From positions 1,054,001 through 1,118,000 of the forward strand of contig NZ_JAMZFY010000001.1 in assembly GCF_025457605.1 (NCBI RefSeq): 64,000 bases of DNA, written 5' to 3'. Under the pieces are notes generated by a model. It saw only the letters and a list, made by a program, of their open reading frames with translations. It was not told the DNA's origin and searched no databases. This stretch comes from Haloarcula laminariae. GTDB taxonomy: Archaea; Halobacteriota; Halobacteria; Halobacteriales; Haloarculaceae. Each line of letters starts with the position of its first letter. Position 1 is the first letter of the stretch. Below are positions 8,397 through 15,434 of this stretch, one piece after another. The position numbers were made by a program, and so were the translations under genes.

Positions 8397-8596
8397 TACC
8401 CGTGGTAGTTCCGAGGGGCGTTTGAACCTCACGGTGGTCCGGCCCCCGGAGACGTACGCTGATGGCTACCGCCCTCCCGATCGTAACTGCCTCCCGTAAC
8501 GCCGCTCGAAGGTAGATGTCGGTCGTCGACGAACCCGGCGGTATGAGCGTTCTTACCTCCTCAAAATCGTTCTCACTCTCTGGGAACCTGCGGCCG

Positions 8597-8605
8597 CATA
8601 TATAC
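8597..8605 (+). promoter_or_regulatory. TATA box of the DoxX operon
   Basis: catatatac at 8597-8605 predicts transcription from about 8628, downstream of an ATG at 8619. This favours the ATG at 8640, which also has a tgagg about 8 nt upstream, as the doxX start. Confidence 0.55.
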
Positions 8606-8639
8606 TGATGGGACGCACATGTTCATATGTGAGGCACCG

Positions 8640-9164
8640 ATGTCCTACCAAGCAACCAACCCCCTGACTGAGGATTTCGAGCTCGCACTGGACGGTCCGT
8701 GGACGGCCTACTGGCTGGGCTTCCTTCGGCTTGTGACCGGGTGGTGGTTCTTCCACTCCGGCGTCACCAAGCTCCTCGAGGACGGGCTGGCCTACACCTA
8801 CGGGCCGGCCTACCTCAAACAGATGACCGGAACGGCGCTGGGCCCGATCCCGGTGTGGATGGGGAACAACCTGGCGTGGCTCATCGAGCCCGGCGTCCCG
8901 CTGTTCGAGACGCTCATCGGGCTCGCGGTGATGGCCGGCGTGCTCACCCGACTGGCCGCGGCCGGCGGGGTCTTCTTCATGGCCCTGTTCTGGATCGGGA
9001 ACGCCGAGTTCGGCCACGGACTGGTCAACGGGGACCTGATGGGGCTACTGCTGTTCGTGACGATCATCGTGGTCGGCGCGGGCCGGTACTACGGTCTCGA
9101 CGCTATCATCGAGCGGTTCCAGTTCGTCAAGCAGCAACCGCGGCTCCGGTACCTACTGGGCTAA
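8640..9164 (+). CDS. DoxX/DoxD-family membrane protein
   Basis: A 174-residue protein with four predicted membrane helices (about residues 22-42, 83-106, 108-128 and 134-152 by hydrophobicity). It has the DoxX family pattern of LGFLRLVTGWWFFHSGVTKL at the first helix and a long loop before the second. In Acidianus, the DoxD relative with DoxA forms thiosulfate:quinone oxidoreductase; other family members act in membrane redox stress. It overlaps nothing and is followed by a small membrane protein 14 nt downstream, probably one transcript from the TATA box at 8597. Confidence 0.82.
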   Translation: MSYQATNPLTEDFELALDGPWTAYWLGFLRLVTGWWFFHSGVTKLLEDGLAYTYGPAYLKQMTGTALGPIPVWMGNNLAWLIEPGVPLFETLIGLAVMAGVLTRLAAAGGVFFMALFWIGNAEFGHGLVNGDLMGLLLFVTIIVVGAGRYYGLDAIIERFQFVKQQPRLRYLLG

Positions 9165-9178
9165 CGAGGTGACAAAAA

Positions 9179-9466
9179 ATGACTAACACTATCGACAAGG
9201 CGGCTATGGCATTGAGCAGCGGACTGATGTTGCTTGGCATCGCAGGGCTGGGCATCGTCGAGATACTCGCCGGACCGGCGTACGGCGCGGCACCGGTGAC
9301 CAACGACGCCGGCGAAGTCGTTGCGACGCCGATGATCGACCCGGCGCTCCGGACCGGGCTGGTGCTGGCCGGGCTACTCGTGCTGGCGCTCTACGGCGGG
9401 TACAAGCTCGTGACGCCGGTCGAGCCCCACAAAGGGACGGCCGACCACGAGACGATGGCTGACTGA
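9179..9466 (+). CDS. Small membrane partner of the DoxX protein
   Basis: A 95-residue protein with two hydrophobic segments (about residues 10-32 and 59-78) flanking an extracellular-looking loop of about 25 polar residues (PVTNDAGEVVATPMIDP). It starts 14 nt after the doxX stop, with a gaggtga just upstream. It has no recognised domain. The arrangement recalls a two-subunit membrane enzyme such as DoxD-DoxA, but similarity to DoxA cannot be claimed. A T5 run at 9480-9484 after the stop may terminate the operon. Confidence 0.75.
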   Translation: MTNTIDKAAMALSSGLMLLGIAGLGIVEILAGPAYGAAPVTNDAGEVVATPMIDPALRTGLVLAGLLVLALYGGYKLVTPVEPHKGTADHETMAD

Positions 9467-9479
9467 GACGGCGAACGGC

Positions 9480-9484
9480 TTTTT
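9480..9484 (+). terminator. Possible T-tract terminator after the DoxX operon
   Basis: Five T residues follow a GC-rich segment 14 nt after the stop codon, which is how many archaeal transcripts end. The next gene starts only 24 nt later on the same strand, so readthrough is possible. Confidence 0.35.
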
Positions 9485-9507
9485 CCCCGGCGGCACCTTT
9501 CGACGGT

Positions 9508-9972
9508 ATGCTCGAGACGGGTGAGCCGGCGCCGGATTTCGACCTCGACGGAACGGACGGAGCGACGACCGGCGCCTACCGGCTCTCGGCGGCCGCTCGG
9601 CAGGCGCCGGTGGTAGTCGCGTTCTACACCGCCGACTTCGAGCCGCGCTGTACCGCCTATTTGGAAGCGCTGCGGGACACGGAGTGGGGCGACCTGACCG
9701 ACGCTATCGCCGTCCTCGGCGTCGCTCCCGGCACCGTCACGGACCACCGGCAGTTCGCCGCCGACCTCGACCTTCCGTTCCCGCTGTTGGTCGACCACCC
9801 CGGCGTCGACGACCAGTTCGGTGTCCAGCGACCCGACGGTTCGACGCGGCGGGCGGCCTTTCTCGTCGACACCCGGTGTCGCGTCGAGTTCGCGTGGGCG
9901 GACCCCGAGCCCGACCGCGACGCGGGGACGCCCGATATCGGGCCTATCCGGTCGGCGGTCGCGCGACGCTGA
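9508..9972 (+). CDS. Redoxin / AhpC-TSA-family peroxiredoxin-like protein
   Basis: A 154-residue thioredoxin-fold protein. It opens MLETGEPAPDFDLDGTDG, as peroxiredoxins do, and places a peroxidatic-type cysteine at C48 in FYTADFEPRCTAYL, matching the bacterioferritin comigratory and AhpE pattern FYPxDFTPVCT with some deviation. A later Cys in DTRCRVEF could resolve it. It probably reduces peroxides or acts as a thiol carrier in the cytoplasm. It lies 42 nt upstream of the methyltransferase on the same strand. Confidence 0.8.
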   Translation: MLETGEPAPDFDLDGTDGATTGAYRLSAAARQAPVVVAFYTADFEPRCTAYLEALRDTEWGDLTDAIAVLGVAPGTVTDHRQFAADLDLPFPLLVDHPGVDDQFGVQRPDGSTRRAAFLVDTRCRVEFAWADPEPDRDAGTPDIGPIRSAVARR

Positions 9973-10013
9973 CGGTCGAAAGCGGTAAGCGAGGGCCGTT
10001 CCCACCACTCCAC

Positions 10014-10667
10014 ATGGACCGCTCCCGGGCCGCCGTCCGCGAGACCTACGAGCGAATCGGCGCCCACTTCTCGAAGACCCGCGAGTACGCCTGGCCGGAG
10101 GTCGAGTCCTTCGTCGCGGACGCTCCGACCTGCGGGACGGCCCTCGATATCGGCTGCGGCAACGGCCGCCATTCCGCCCTGCTCGCCGACGTGGCCGACC
10201 GGGTCGTCGGGCTCGACGCGTCCCGGGCGCTGCTTTCGGCGGCCGCCGAGCGCGTCGGTGACCGTACCGCGCTCGCCCTCGGGGACGCCGCTCGCCTGCC
10301 CCTGGCCGACGACACCGTTGACTTGGCCGTCTACGTCGCGACCCTCCACCACCTCCCCTCGGCCGCCGACCGGGGCGCGAGCCTGGACGAACTCGCCCGG
10401 GTGCTCTCCCCCGGCGGTCGGGCGCTGGTCAGCGTCTGGAGCACGGCCCACGACCGCTTCGACACCTCCGAAGACGCCGAGACCGGCTTCGACACCACCG
10501 TCGACTGGACGCTTCCCGGCGGCGAGACGGTGCCCCGGTTCTACCACATCTACGCCCCGGCGGAGTTCCGGCGGGCACTGGACCGTAGCGGCCTGGCGAC
10601 GGTGTCGTTCGAGATTTCCAGCGGCAACTGCTACGCCGTCGTCCGGTCCGAAGGGAAAGGTCCTTAA
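10014..10667 (+). CDS. SAM-dependent methyltransferase resembling Trm9/ALKBH8 (tRNA wobble-uridine) methyltransferase
   Basis: A 217-residue protein. The N-terminal segment ETYERIGAHFSKTREYAWPEVESFV (residues 9-33) closely follows the Trm9/ALKBH8 pattern (Y..IA.HFS.TR...WP.V..F). It is followed by motif I LDIGCGNGRH, GLDAS, a D-rich acidic motif, LHHLPSAADR, LARVLSPGGRALVSVW and a late FYHIYAPAEF. Eukaryotic Trm9 methylates the carboxymethyl group on U34 of tRNA with the Trm112 partner; archaeal homologues are likely tRNA modifiers too. The start at 10014 fits the family; a longer frame from 9684 only overlaps the redoxin gene. A tRNA-Gly gene lies 194 nt downstream. Confidence 0.8.
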   Translation: MDRSRAAVRETYERIGAHFSKTREYAWPEVESFVADAPTCGTALDIGCGNGRHSALLADVADRVVGLDASRALLSAAAERVGDRTALALGDAARLPLADDTVDLAVYVATLHHLPSAADRGASLDELARVLSPGGRALVSVWSTAHDRFDTSEDAETGFDTTVDWTLPGGETVPRFYHIYAPAEFRRALDRSGLATVSFEISSGNCYAVVRSEGKGP

Positions 10668-10742
10668 TCACCTTGGGTCTATTCCGTAACACGCTCGCCT
10701 CACGGCCCGCTTTCCAGTAGCGACCGGCCGTGAGCAGACTAC

Positions 10743-10861
10743 GCGGCGGTGGTGAGCGAGTCCGATGGATTCGCGAACCTCGGCGCATGCGAGCGACGCG
10801 AGCATGCGGCGGTGGTGAGCAGTCCCGCAGGAACTGCGAACGACGCCGCGAACGAAGTGAG
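10743..10861 (+). repeat. Two degenerate copies of the tRNA-Gly 5' end upstream of the gene
   Basis: The 11-mer gcggcggtggt that begins the tRNA-Gly gene at 10861 also occurs exactly at 10743 and 10806. The two upstream copies resemble each other further (gagc, agtcc and gcgaac in the same order over about 36 nt). The copies are 63 and 55 bp apart. They do not fold as tRNAs and carry no gene. The segment 10668-10860 otherwise holds nothing recognised. Confidence 0.6.
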
Positions 10862-10931
10862 CGGCGGTGGTCTAGTGGTAGGACCTGAGCCTTCCAAGCT
10901 CATGGCCCGGGTTCAAATCCCGGCCGCCGCA
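10861..10931 (+). tRNA. tRNA-Gly (anticodon TCC)
   Basis: A 71-nt cloverleaf. The acceptor stem GCGGCGG pairs with CCGCCGC. The D-stem is GTCT/GGAC, the anticodon stem TGAGC/GCTCA encloses the loop CTTCCAA (anticodon TCC), and the T-arm is CCGGG-TTCAAAT-CCCGG. The discriminator base is A at 10931. CCA is not encoded and there is no intron. It decodes GGA and GGG glycine codons. Confidence 0.97.
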
Positions 10932-10932
10932 T

Positions 10933-11083
10933 TTTGCTGCGAGCAAACCGCGAGCAGCAAATGCTGAACTGAGGGATTTGAATCGCACGAGACGAGCGAA
11001 GCGAGTTTCGGGTTTCAAATTCCGACCGGCTGCGCCAGTCGGTGTTCACGGGCGCTTCGTGTTTGCTCCCACCCGGCCGCCGC
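10933..11083 (+). repeat. Decayed tRNA-Gly 3'-end copies downstream of the gene
   Basis: After the tRNA comes a hairpin (tttgctgc near 10934 against gcagcaaa near 10955). Then follow a stretch reading gggtttcaaattccgaccgg at 11010-11029, an evident decayed copy of the T-arm and 3' acceptor, and an exact 12-mer, cccggccgccgc, at 11072-11083 identical to 10919-10930. The exact copies are 153 bp apart. This looks like the footprint of one or more integrations at the tRNA 3' end; no integrase gene remains. Confidence 0.5.
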
Positions 11084-11134
11084 GTTCTACTGGGCGGAAC
11101 TCGCGAAGAGGACACGTGCCGTGTGCAACGCCGG

Positions 11135-11497
11135 CTACCGCTCGATTGGTTCCCAGGTGTCCGAGCTGATGGTGGCGTCGGGGTTGTCGACAGCTTCGAC
11201 GGTGAGCGTGTCGTCGGCCTCGGTACTGACTACTTCGACTTCGCTCCCGGCTCTCCCGGGGAGCGCGGCCGGCGCGTTCCGGTCGGGTGACGTGTCGCGG
11301 TCGGCGGCGTCGACCGCCGGGTCGGGCTGGTCACTGGCCGGCTCGCTCGCCAGCGTCGAGGCGCCGGGAAGCGCCAGTACCACGGCCCGCAGCCCGGACA
11401 GCAGCCGGGTGACGAGCGGCTCGTCGTCCGGACCGTCTCGCCCGTTCTCCGGCCCGTCACCCCGCGGCTCACCGAGGGGGATGAGACTCATGCACAC
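11135..11497 (-). CDS. Hypothetical haloarchaeal protein, acidic
   Basis: 120 residues, or 118 from a second ATG at 11491. The middle is low-complexity, rich in Pro, Asp, Ala and Ser, with one mildly hydrophobic segment near residues 30-48 (VTRLLSGLRAVVLALPG). The acidic C-terminus (GSEVEVVSTEADDTLTVEAV...) looks like a folded strand-rich tail. A TATA-like element on this strand near 11522 predicts a leaderless start around 11497. Codon use is as in neighbours. No family was recognised. Confidence 0.6.
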   Translation of the reverse strand: MCMSLIPLGEPRGDGPENGRDGPDDEPLVTRLLSGLRAVVLALPGASTLASEPASDQPDPAVDAADRDTSPDRNAPAALPGRAGSEVEVVSTEADDTLTVEAVDNPDATISSDTWEPIER

Positions 11498-11548
11498 GGG
11501 TAGGGTTCGCCGGTACTAAACAGTTATGTCGCTCACACGTTCCCGGGG

Positions 11549-12361
11549 TCAGAGTTCGATTCGCTCGACGATTCGGTCCCCGTTCTCGTGGCTGTTGAGC
11601 GCCACGATGCGGATGGTCTCCTCCAGCCCGGAACCGTGGAGTTTCGCCTTCAGGAGGTTGTCGACCTGGTAGACCCCGGCGGCGTTGTTCATCTCGATTT
11701 CGACCAGCACCGGGTAGTCGTCGCCGGGTTCGAGCGTCACCTTCTCGATGGCCTGGCTGGAGACGGTGTTGATACCCCGGCCGCCCTGCTCGTAGGGGAT
11801 GCGCGAGCGCCCCCGCTCCATGTCCAGGGCGTCGGCGACGCGGACGACACCGGCCTCCAGCGTCAGCGGCTCCTCCTCGGTGTGGTGACAGAGGATGGCG
11901 TGGAGGACCTCGCCTTTCACCCGGACGCGCTCGTCGACGTCGTAGTACCCTTCGAGCAGTCGGTCGAGCAGGTCGGCGGCCAGCGGAATCGAGTAGTAGG
12001 GGTGGTCGTCGCGGTGGACGACGTGGCCGATGTCGTGCAGCGTCGCCGCCAGCGCGACGATGACGGCTTCGTCGGCCTCCGCAAGACCCTGCTGGGCCGC
12101 GCCGTTGAAGTCAACGCCGCCCCGCTTGAGCAGGTCGTAGAGACACAGCGCCCTGTTGCGGACGATGCTGATGTGTTTGGTCCCGTGGTCGTTGTAGCGC
12201 TTGCGGGCCACGGGGTTGACGTTCTGGGCTTCGAGATACGCCTGCACTTCCTCGTCGGCGGCCAGCATATCGAGCACGTCGTTGACGCGCTCGTCGGGGA
12301 ACGCGTGGTCGGCCTCGGGGTCGTAGATACGGCCGCCCGCCTCCTCGTCAGTCTCGCTCAT
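11549..12361 (-). CDS. HD-domain phosphohydrolase
   Basis: A 270-residue protein. The metal-binding HD motif is seen in YNDHGTKHISIVRNR (first His), ATLHDIGHVVHRDDH (HD pair) and a later GEVLHAILCHHTEEE, followed by DALDMERGRSR, in the order of HD phosphohydrolases. The C-terminal about 70 residues (strand-rich; EKVTLEPGDDYPVLVEIEMNNAAGV) form an extra domain. Substrates of such proteins are nucleotides or signalling phosphates; none can be named. The start is set at 12361 (MSETDEEAGG). The gene follows the peroxiredoxin by 39 nt on the same strand. Confidence 0.85.
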   Translation of the reverse strand: MSETDEEAGGRIYDPEADHAFPDERVNDVLDMLAADEEVQAYLEAQNVNPVARKRYNDHGTKHISIVRNRALCLYDLLKRGGVDFNGAAQQGLAEADEAVIVALAATLHDIGHVVHRDDHPYYSIPLAADLLDRLLEGYYDVDERVRVKGEVLHAILCHHTEEEPLTLEAGVVRVADALDMERGRSRIPYEQGGRGINTVSSQAIEKVTLEPGDDYPVLVEIEMNNAAGVYQVDNLLKAKLHGSGLEETIRIVALNSHENGDRIVERIEL

Positions 12362-12400
12362 ACGCACACCCAATACGGCCAGCGAGAAAAATCCGGGCTT

Positions 12401-12874
12401 TCAGGCGCCTTGTGCGGCTTCGATGACCTCGTCGTAGTCGGGTTCGACGCCGGGGTCGTCGGTGACCCAGGCGTAGGTGACGGTCGGGTCCTCGTCGACG
12501 ACGAACACCGCCCGCTTGGCGAGGTTGTGGACGCCAAGTGCCGTGAAGTCCATCGCGATGTCGTAGGCGTCGACGATGTCGCGCTCGGTGTCACTGATGA
12601 GGTCGAACTCCAGTTCGAGCTCCTCGCGGAAGGCGTTCTGGGCGAACGGCGTGTCGATGCTCACCCCGTAGACGGTGACCCCCGCGTCCGCGAACTCGCC
12701 GAGCCGGTCGTCGAAGGACTCCATCTCGTGGCTGCAGACGCTCGTGAACGCGCCCGGGAAGAACGCCAGGACGACCGGCCCGTCCGCGACCGCCTCGGAG
12801 AGGGATACCTCGTCTACGTCGCCGTTCGCGAGCGGTGCTGTGAACTCCGGAGCTGTGTCGCCGACTGCAATCAT
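12401..12874 (-). CDS. Peroxiredoxin (AhpE/bacterioferritin-comigratory type, 1-Cys)
   Basis: A 157-residue protein starting MIAVGDTAPEFTAPLANG, with the peroxidatic site FFPGAFTSVCSHEM (C47; T44 and later Arg as expected). No second Cys is present, so it must be recycled by an external thiol. It then follows the AhpC-TSA order GVTVYGVSIDTPFAQNAF, LISD and AVFVVDEDPTVTYAWV. It reduces hydrogen peroxide and organic peroxides in the cytoplasm. Probable operon with the HD-domain gene downstream. Confidence 0.92.
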   Translation of the reverse strand: MIAVGDTAPEFTAPLANGDVDEVSLSEAVADGPVVLAFFPGAFTSVCSHEMESFDDRLGEFADAGVTVYGVSIDTPFAQNAFREELELEFDLISDTERDIVDAYDIAMDFTALGVHNLAKRAVFVVDEDPTVTYAWVTDDPGVEPDYDEVIEAAQGA

Positions 12875-12966
12875 ACCGCGGGCTCCGGGCCCGAGACGGA
12901 TGAGTCCGGTGGTCCGGGCAGCCCTCCCGGTGTCCTTTAAATAGTCGCCGGCGCATAGGACCAGCC

Positions 12967-13203
12967 ATGCCCGATACGATGGAGGTCTACACCGGCATCG
13001 AGGTGACGGTCGAACACGTCTCCACGCTGGCGAACGGCGGCGCCCGGTTCAACATCACGGCCGAGGACGGCCGCAAGTGGCAGATAGATCTCACGCGCGA
13101 CGGCGAGACGGAGGTGGTGACGACCTGGCGCGACGGCACGCTCGCCGACCTCGACGTGCCCGACTGGCTCGACGACGTCACCGCCAGGCTCGTCCAGCAG
13201 TAG
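12967..13203 (+). CDS. Small conserved-type haloarchaeal protein, unknown function
   Basis: A 78-residue acidic soluble protein with a strand-rich pattern (EVYTGIEVTVEHVSTL, GGARFNITAEDGRKWQIDL, ETEVVTTWRDGTL) and a short C-terminal helix (DWLDDVTARLV). It resembles a small beta-barrel or SH3-like fold, but no family is recognised. It starts divergently, 92 nt from the peroxiredoxin. Confidence 0.75.
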   Translation: MPDTMEVYTGIEVTVEHVSTLANGGARFNITAEDGRKWQIDLTRDGETEVVTTWRDGTLADLDVPDWLDDVTARLVQQ

Positions 13204-13345
13204 TGGCTGGCCGTCCCTCGCGCCGGCAAACCAGAGGCGACAAAAGGTTGATATCGCGGGGTGTGGCTGCCTGCTCGAAACGCCGATATTGGCGATTTCA
13301 TCCCCTGTAAAACACCGTTCCGAAATCGGGGTACCAGACAAAAAG

Positions 13346-13355
13346 ACTATAATAG
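13346..13355 (+). promoter_or_regulatory. TATA box of tatA
   Basis: actataatag centred near 13350 predicts transcription at about 13377, 2 nt before the tatA ATG, so the message would be leaderless. Confidence 0.5.
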
Positions 13356-13378
13356 CGACCACGTAAGTACCCATCACA

Positions 13379-13693
13379 ATGTCAGGGACCATCGTACCAC
13401 TGTTCCCCGGAGTTCCCGGTGGGGTGGAGCTGCTAGTCATCCTCCTCATCGCCGTGCTCCTGTTTGGCGCCAACAAGATTCCGAAGCTCGCTCGCTCGAC
13501 CGGCGAGGCGATGGGCGAGTTCCAGAAGGGGCGCGAGGAAGTAGAGCAGGAACTCGAGGAGATGCGCGAGGGCGCGAGTCCGAGCGAGTCGTCGAGCGCC
13601 GACGAGGCCGGAGCCACCTCGGAGACCGGGGCCGCCTCCGAGACCGACTCCGTCACGACCGACGAGACGACGACCGAATCCAGCAGCAACTAA
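13379..13693 (+). CDS. tatA: Sec-independent (twin-arginine) translocase subunit TatA
   Basis: A 104-residue protein. A single N-terminal membrane helix (about 17-33, GVELLVILLIAVLLFG) is followed by the TatA hinge FGANKIPKLARSTGEAMGEFQKG and an amphipathic helix. The acidic, Ser/Thr-rich tail (residues 60-104) is typical of haloarchaea. TatA oligomerises to form the protein-conducting element; TatC is not in this window. Haloarchaea export most secreted proteins by Tat, and two likely Tat substrates (halocyanin at 14036 and the sugar dehydrogenase at 30319) are encoded here. Confidence 0.95.
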   Translation: MSGTIVPLFPGVPGGVELLVILLIAVLLFGANKIPKLARSTGEAMGEFQKGREEVEQELEEMREGASPSESSSADEAGATSETGAASETDSVTTDETTTESSSN

Positions 13694-13721
13694 CCGGCTT
13701 TCTCAGTTTTCGTATCCAGGC

Positions 13722-13795
13722 GGGCGTGTGGCCTAGTGGACGAGGGTGAGGGGTTCCTAACCCCTAGAGCGCGGGTTCGAATCCCGCCACGCCCG
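13722..13795 (+). tRNA. tRNA-Arg (anticodon CCT)
   Basis: A 74-nt cloverleaf. The acceptor stem GGGCGTG pairs with CACGCCC, the anticodon stem AGGGG/CCCCT encloses TTCCTAA (anticodon CCT) and the T-arm is GCGGG-TTCGAAT-CCCGC. The discriminator is G at 13795. No CCA and no intron. It decodes AGG. It starts 28 nt after tatA. Confidence 0.97.
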
Positions 13796-13969
13796 TGCAG
13801 AGTGTCGACGAGCGCAGCGAGTCGGCCTCGAACCGGCATGGCGGGATTCTAATCAGCGGGGTCGCACGCAGCGTGGCGAGCACGTCCGACCGTGGTTCAA
13901 GTCCCGAGCGACGACTCCGTCGTCGTTCGACGTTCGCGAAACCGCCGGTTTCGCTCACTCCCGCCACGC
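13782..13969 (+). repeat. Decayed tRNA-Arg 3'-end copies downstream of the gene
   Basis: The 11-mer tcccgccacgc at 13782-13792 (tRNA 3' end) recurs exactly at 13959-13969. In between are gcgggattctaatc at 13841 and cgtggttcaagtcccg at 13891, both shaped like broken T-arms. The layout matches that after tRNA-Gly at 10861. The 240-nt stretch to the next gene holds no credible reading frame. Confidence 0.5.
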
Positions 13970-14035
13970 TCGTTCTGTGAGGAGCGGACGCGAGGAACGA
14001 ACGAGACGTGGTATGAACCGATACGAGGTGGCCGT

Positions 14036-14878
14036 CTACTCGACGATGACAGCGCCCTTCATCCCGACGCCCCGGTGGGGGAGACAGGAGTAGCGGTACT
14101 GGCCCGTCTCCTCGAAGGTGTGCTCGAAGGTGGTACCCGGTTCCGAGGTGACCTCGCCGGAGTCGATGTCGGCGTCTTCGAAGGTGACGTTGTGGCTGCT
14201 GCCCTCGCCGGTCCACTCCCACTGGACGGTCGTCCCGGTGGTGATGCGGAGCGCGGGCGGGTCGAAGGCGAACAGGCCGCCGTTGCCCTCGGTGCCGACG
14301 CGGACGGTGGCGGCGGCGCCGTCCGTTCGGTCGGCGACTGTCCCGTCGAAGTTGCTCGTCCCGGCCAGCCATTCGTCGACGGCATCGTACCCCGTCGACG
14401 GGGGTTCCGCGACGATGACGGCCCCGCGCATCCCGTCGTCGGGTTCGCTCACGAAGGCGTACTCGCCGGGTTCCTCGAAGAAGAACTCGTAGCTCGTGCC
14501 GGCCTGTGCGTTCGTGTTCCCGCTGTCGAAGGTCCCGTCGAGCGCGACGACGTTGTGCTGGCCGCCGTGGCCGGTCCAGTCCCACTGGACGGCGGTCATC
14601 GGTGGGACCTCGATGGCGACCGGCGAGAAGGCGTTCCCGTCCTCCCCGACGGCGACGGTCGCCCGCCCGTCCGGGCCGAACCGGCGCGTCTCACCGTCGT
14701 AGCCGTTGGCCTCTTCGAGCCACGCGTCGAGGTCGTCGGGCGGCGTTTGCTCCGGCGTTTCGGTCGATGTCGACTCGGAGCTGTCCGAGGAACCGCTAAC
14801 CAGGCAGCCGGCGGTAGCGCCGACGCCGGCCACCGCTGTACTCAGGAGGAACTCGCGGCGACTGGAGGGTCGTTGCAT
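14036..14878 (-). CDS. Two-domain halocyanin-like blue copper protein, Tat-exported lipoprotein
   Basis: A 280-residue protein. It starts MQRPSSRREFLL, with a twin-arginine-like RR followed by a hydrophobic stretch and lipobox TAGC (C25), then a Ser/Thr/Pro linker. Two plastocyanin-like domains follow. Domain 2 has all type 1 copper ligands (H229, C265, H268, M273 in YSCLPHRGVGM). Domain 1 keeps H108 and M150 but has Ser144 and Asp147 where Cys and His should be, so it probably cannot form a blue copper site. It likely carries electrons on the outer membrane face. A TATA-like element at 14905-14916 supports a leaderless start at 14878 rather than 14932. Confidence 0.9.
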   Translation of the reverse strand: MQRPSSRREFLLSTAVAGVGATAGCLVSGSSDSSESTSTETPEQTPPDDLDAWLEEANGYDGETRRFGPDGRATVAVGEDGNAFSPVAIEVPPMTAVQWDWTGHGGQHNVVALDGTFDSGNTNAQAGTSYEFFFEEPGEYAFVSEPDDGMRGAVIVAEPPSTGYDAVDEWLAGTSNFDGTVADRTDGAAATVRVGTEGNGGLFAFDPPALRITTGTTVQWEWTGEGSSHNVTFEDADIDSGEVTSEPGTTFEHTFEETGQYRYSCLPHRGVGMKGAVIVE

Positions 14879-14904
14879 CACGCCGACAGATAGGACTGAA
14901 TACG

Positions 14905-14916
14905 GCCTAAAATATC
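14905..14916 (-). promoter_or_regulatory. TATA box of the halocyanin gene
   Basis: ggatattttagg on the minus strand, centred near 14911, predicts transcription from about 14884, 6 nt before the ATG at 14878. This favours that start over the ATG at 14932. Confidence 0.5.
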
Positions 14917-15074
14917 CCCCCGCTTTCCACATTCTGGAAATCGGGACACGGTGCTTACTATCTCATCCAAGTATCACGAGCCGGGTAGTCGCTAGCCGTG
15001 ACCGGTAGATTCACAGCCGTGCCGTCCGATACCACGCCGAGCGGACTGTCCCCCGCCGCCCGCAGGAGGCCCCC

Positions 15075-15434
15075 GTGAGTGGAGACGACATCGACGACCA
15101 AGCCCTGTTCGAGGCGTTAGCCGACCCCGACTGCCGCGACATCCTCGCGGCCGTCGAGGAGCCACTGCCCGCCAGCGCCGTCGCGGAGGCGTGTGACCTC
15201 CCCCAGACCAGCACGTACCGCAAACTCCAGCAACTGAGCGAGGCGGGCCTGGTGGCCGAGGAGACGGATCTGCGTCCGGACGGCCACCACACCACCACCT
15301 ACGTCCGCGATACGACGGGCGTCTTCGTTCCGCTCGTCGGCGAGGACGCCTTCGACGTCGAGTGTGTCCGCCCGCGGAAATCCGCCGACGAGCGGTTGGC
15401 GCTCCTGTGGTCGCGTATCAGTGAGGAACTATGA
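15075..15434 (+). CDS. ArsR-type winged-helix regulator paired with a membrane protein
   Basis: 119 residues starting with GTG; aggaggc lies 6 nt upstream. The winged helix covers about residues 10-75: ALFEALADPDCRDILAAVEEPLPASAVAEACDL, the recognition helix PQTSTYRKLQQLSEAGLV and the wing DGHHTTTYVRD. No sensor domain is apparent. Its stop overlaps the ATG of the next gene by 4 nt, so the two are translationally coupled. Regulator-membrane pairs of this kind are frequent in haloarchaea, but the signal is unknown. Confidence 0.85.
   Translation: MSGDDIDDQALFEALADPDCRDILAAVEEPLPASAVAEACDLPQTSTYRKLQQLSEAGLVAEETDLRPDGHHTTTYVRDTTGVFVPLVGEDAFDVECVRPRKSADERLALLWSRISEEL

Noticed and set aside
10861-13795. 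An integrated element bounded by the two tRNA genes
   Set aside because: The genes in between (HD hydrolase, peroxiredoxin, tatA) are ordinary chromosomal genes and the tRNA ends are unrelated.
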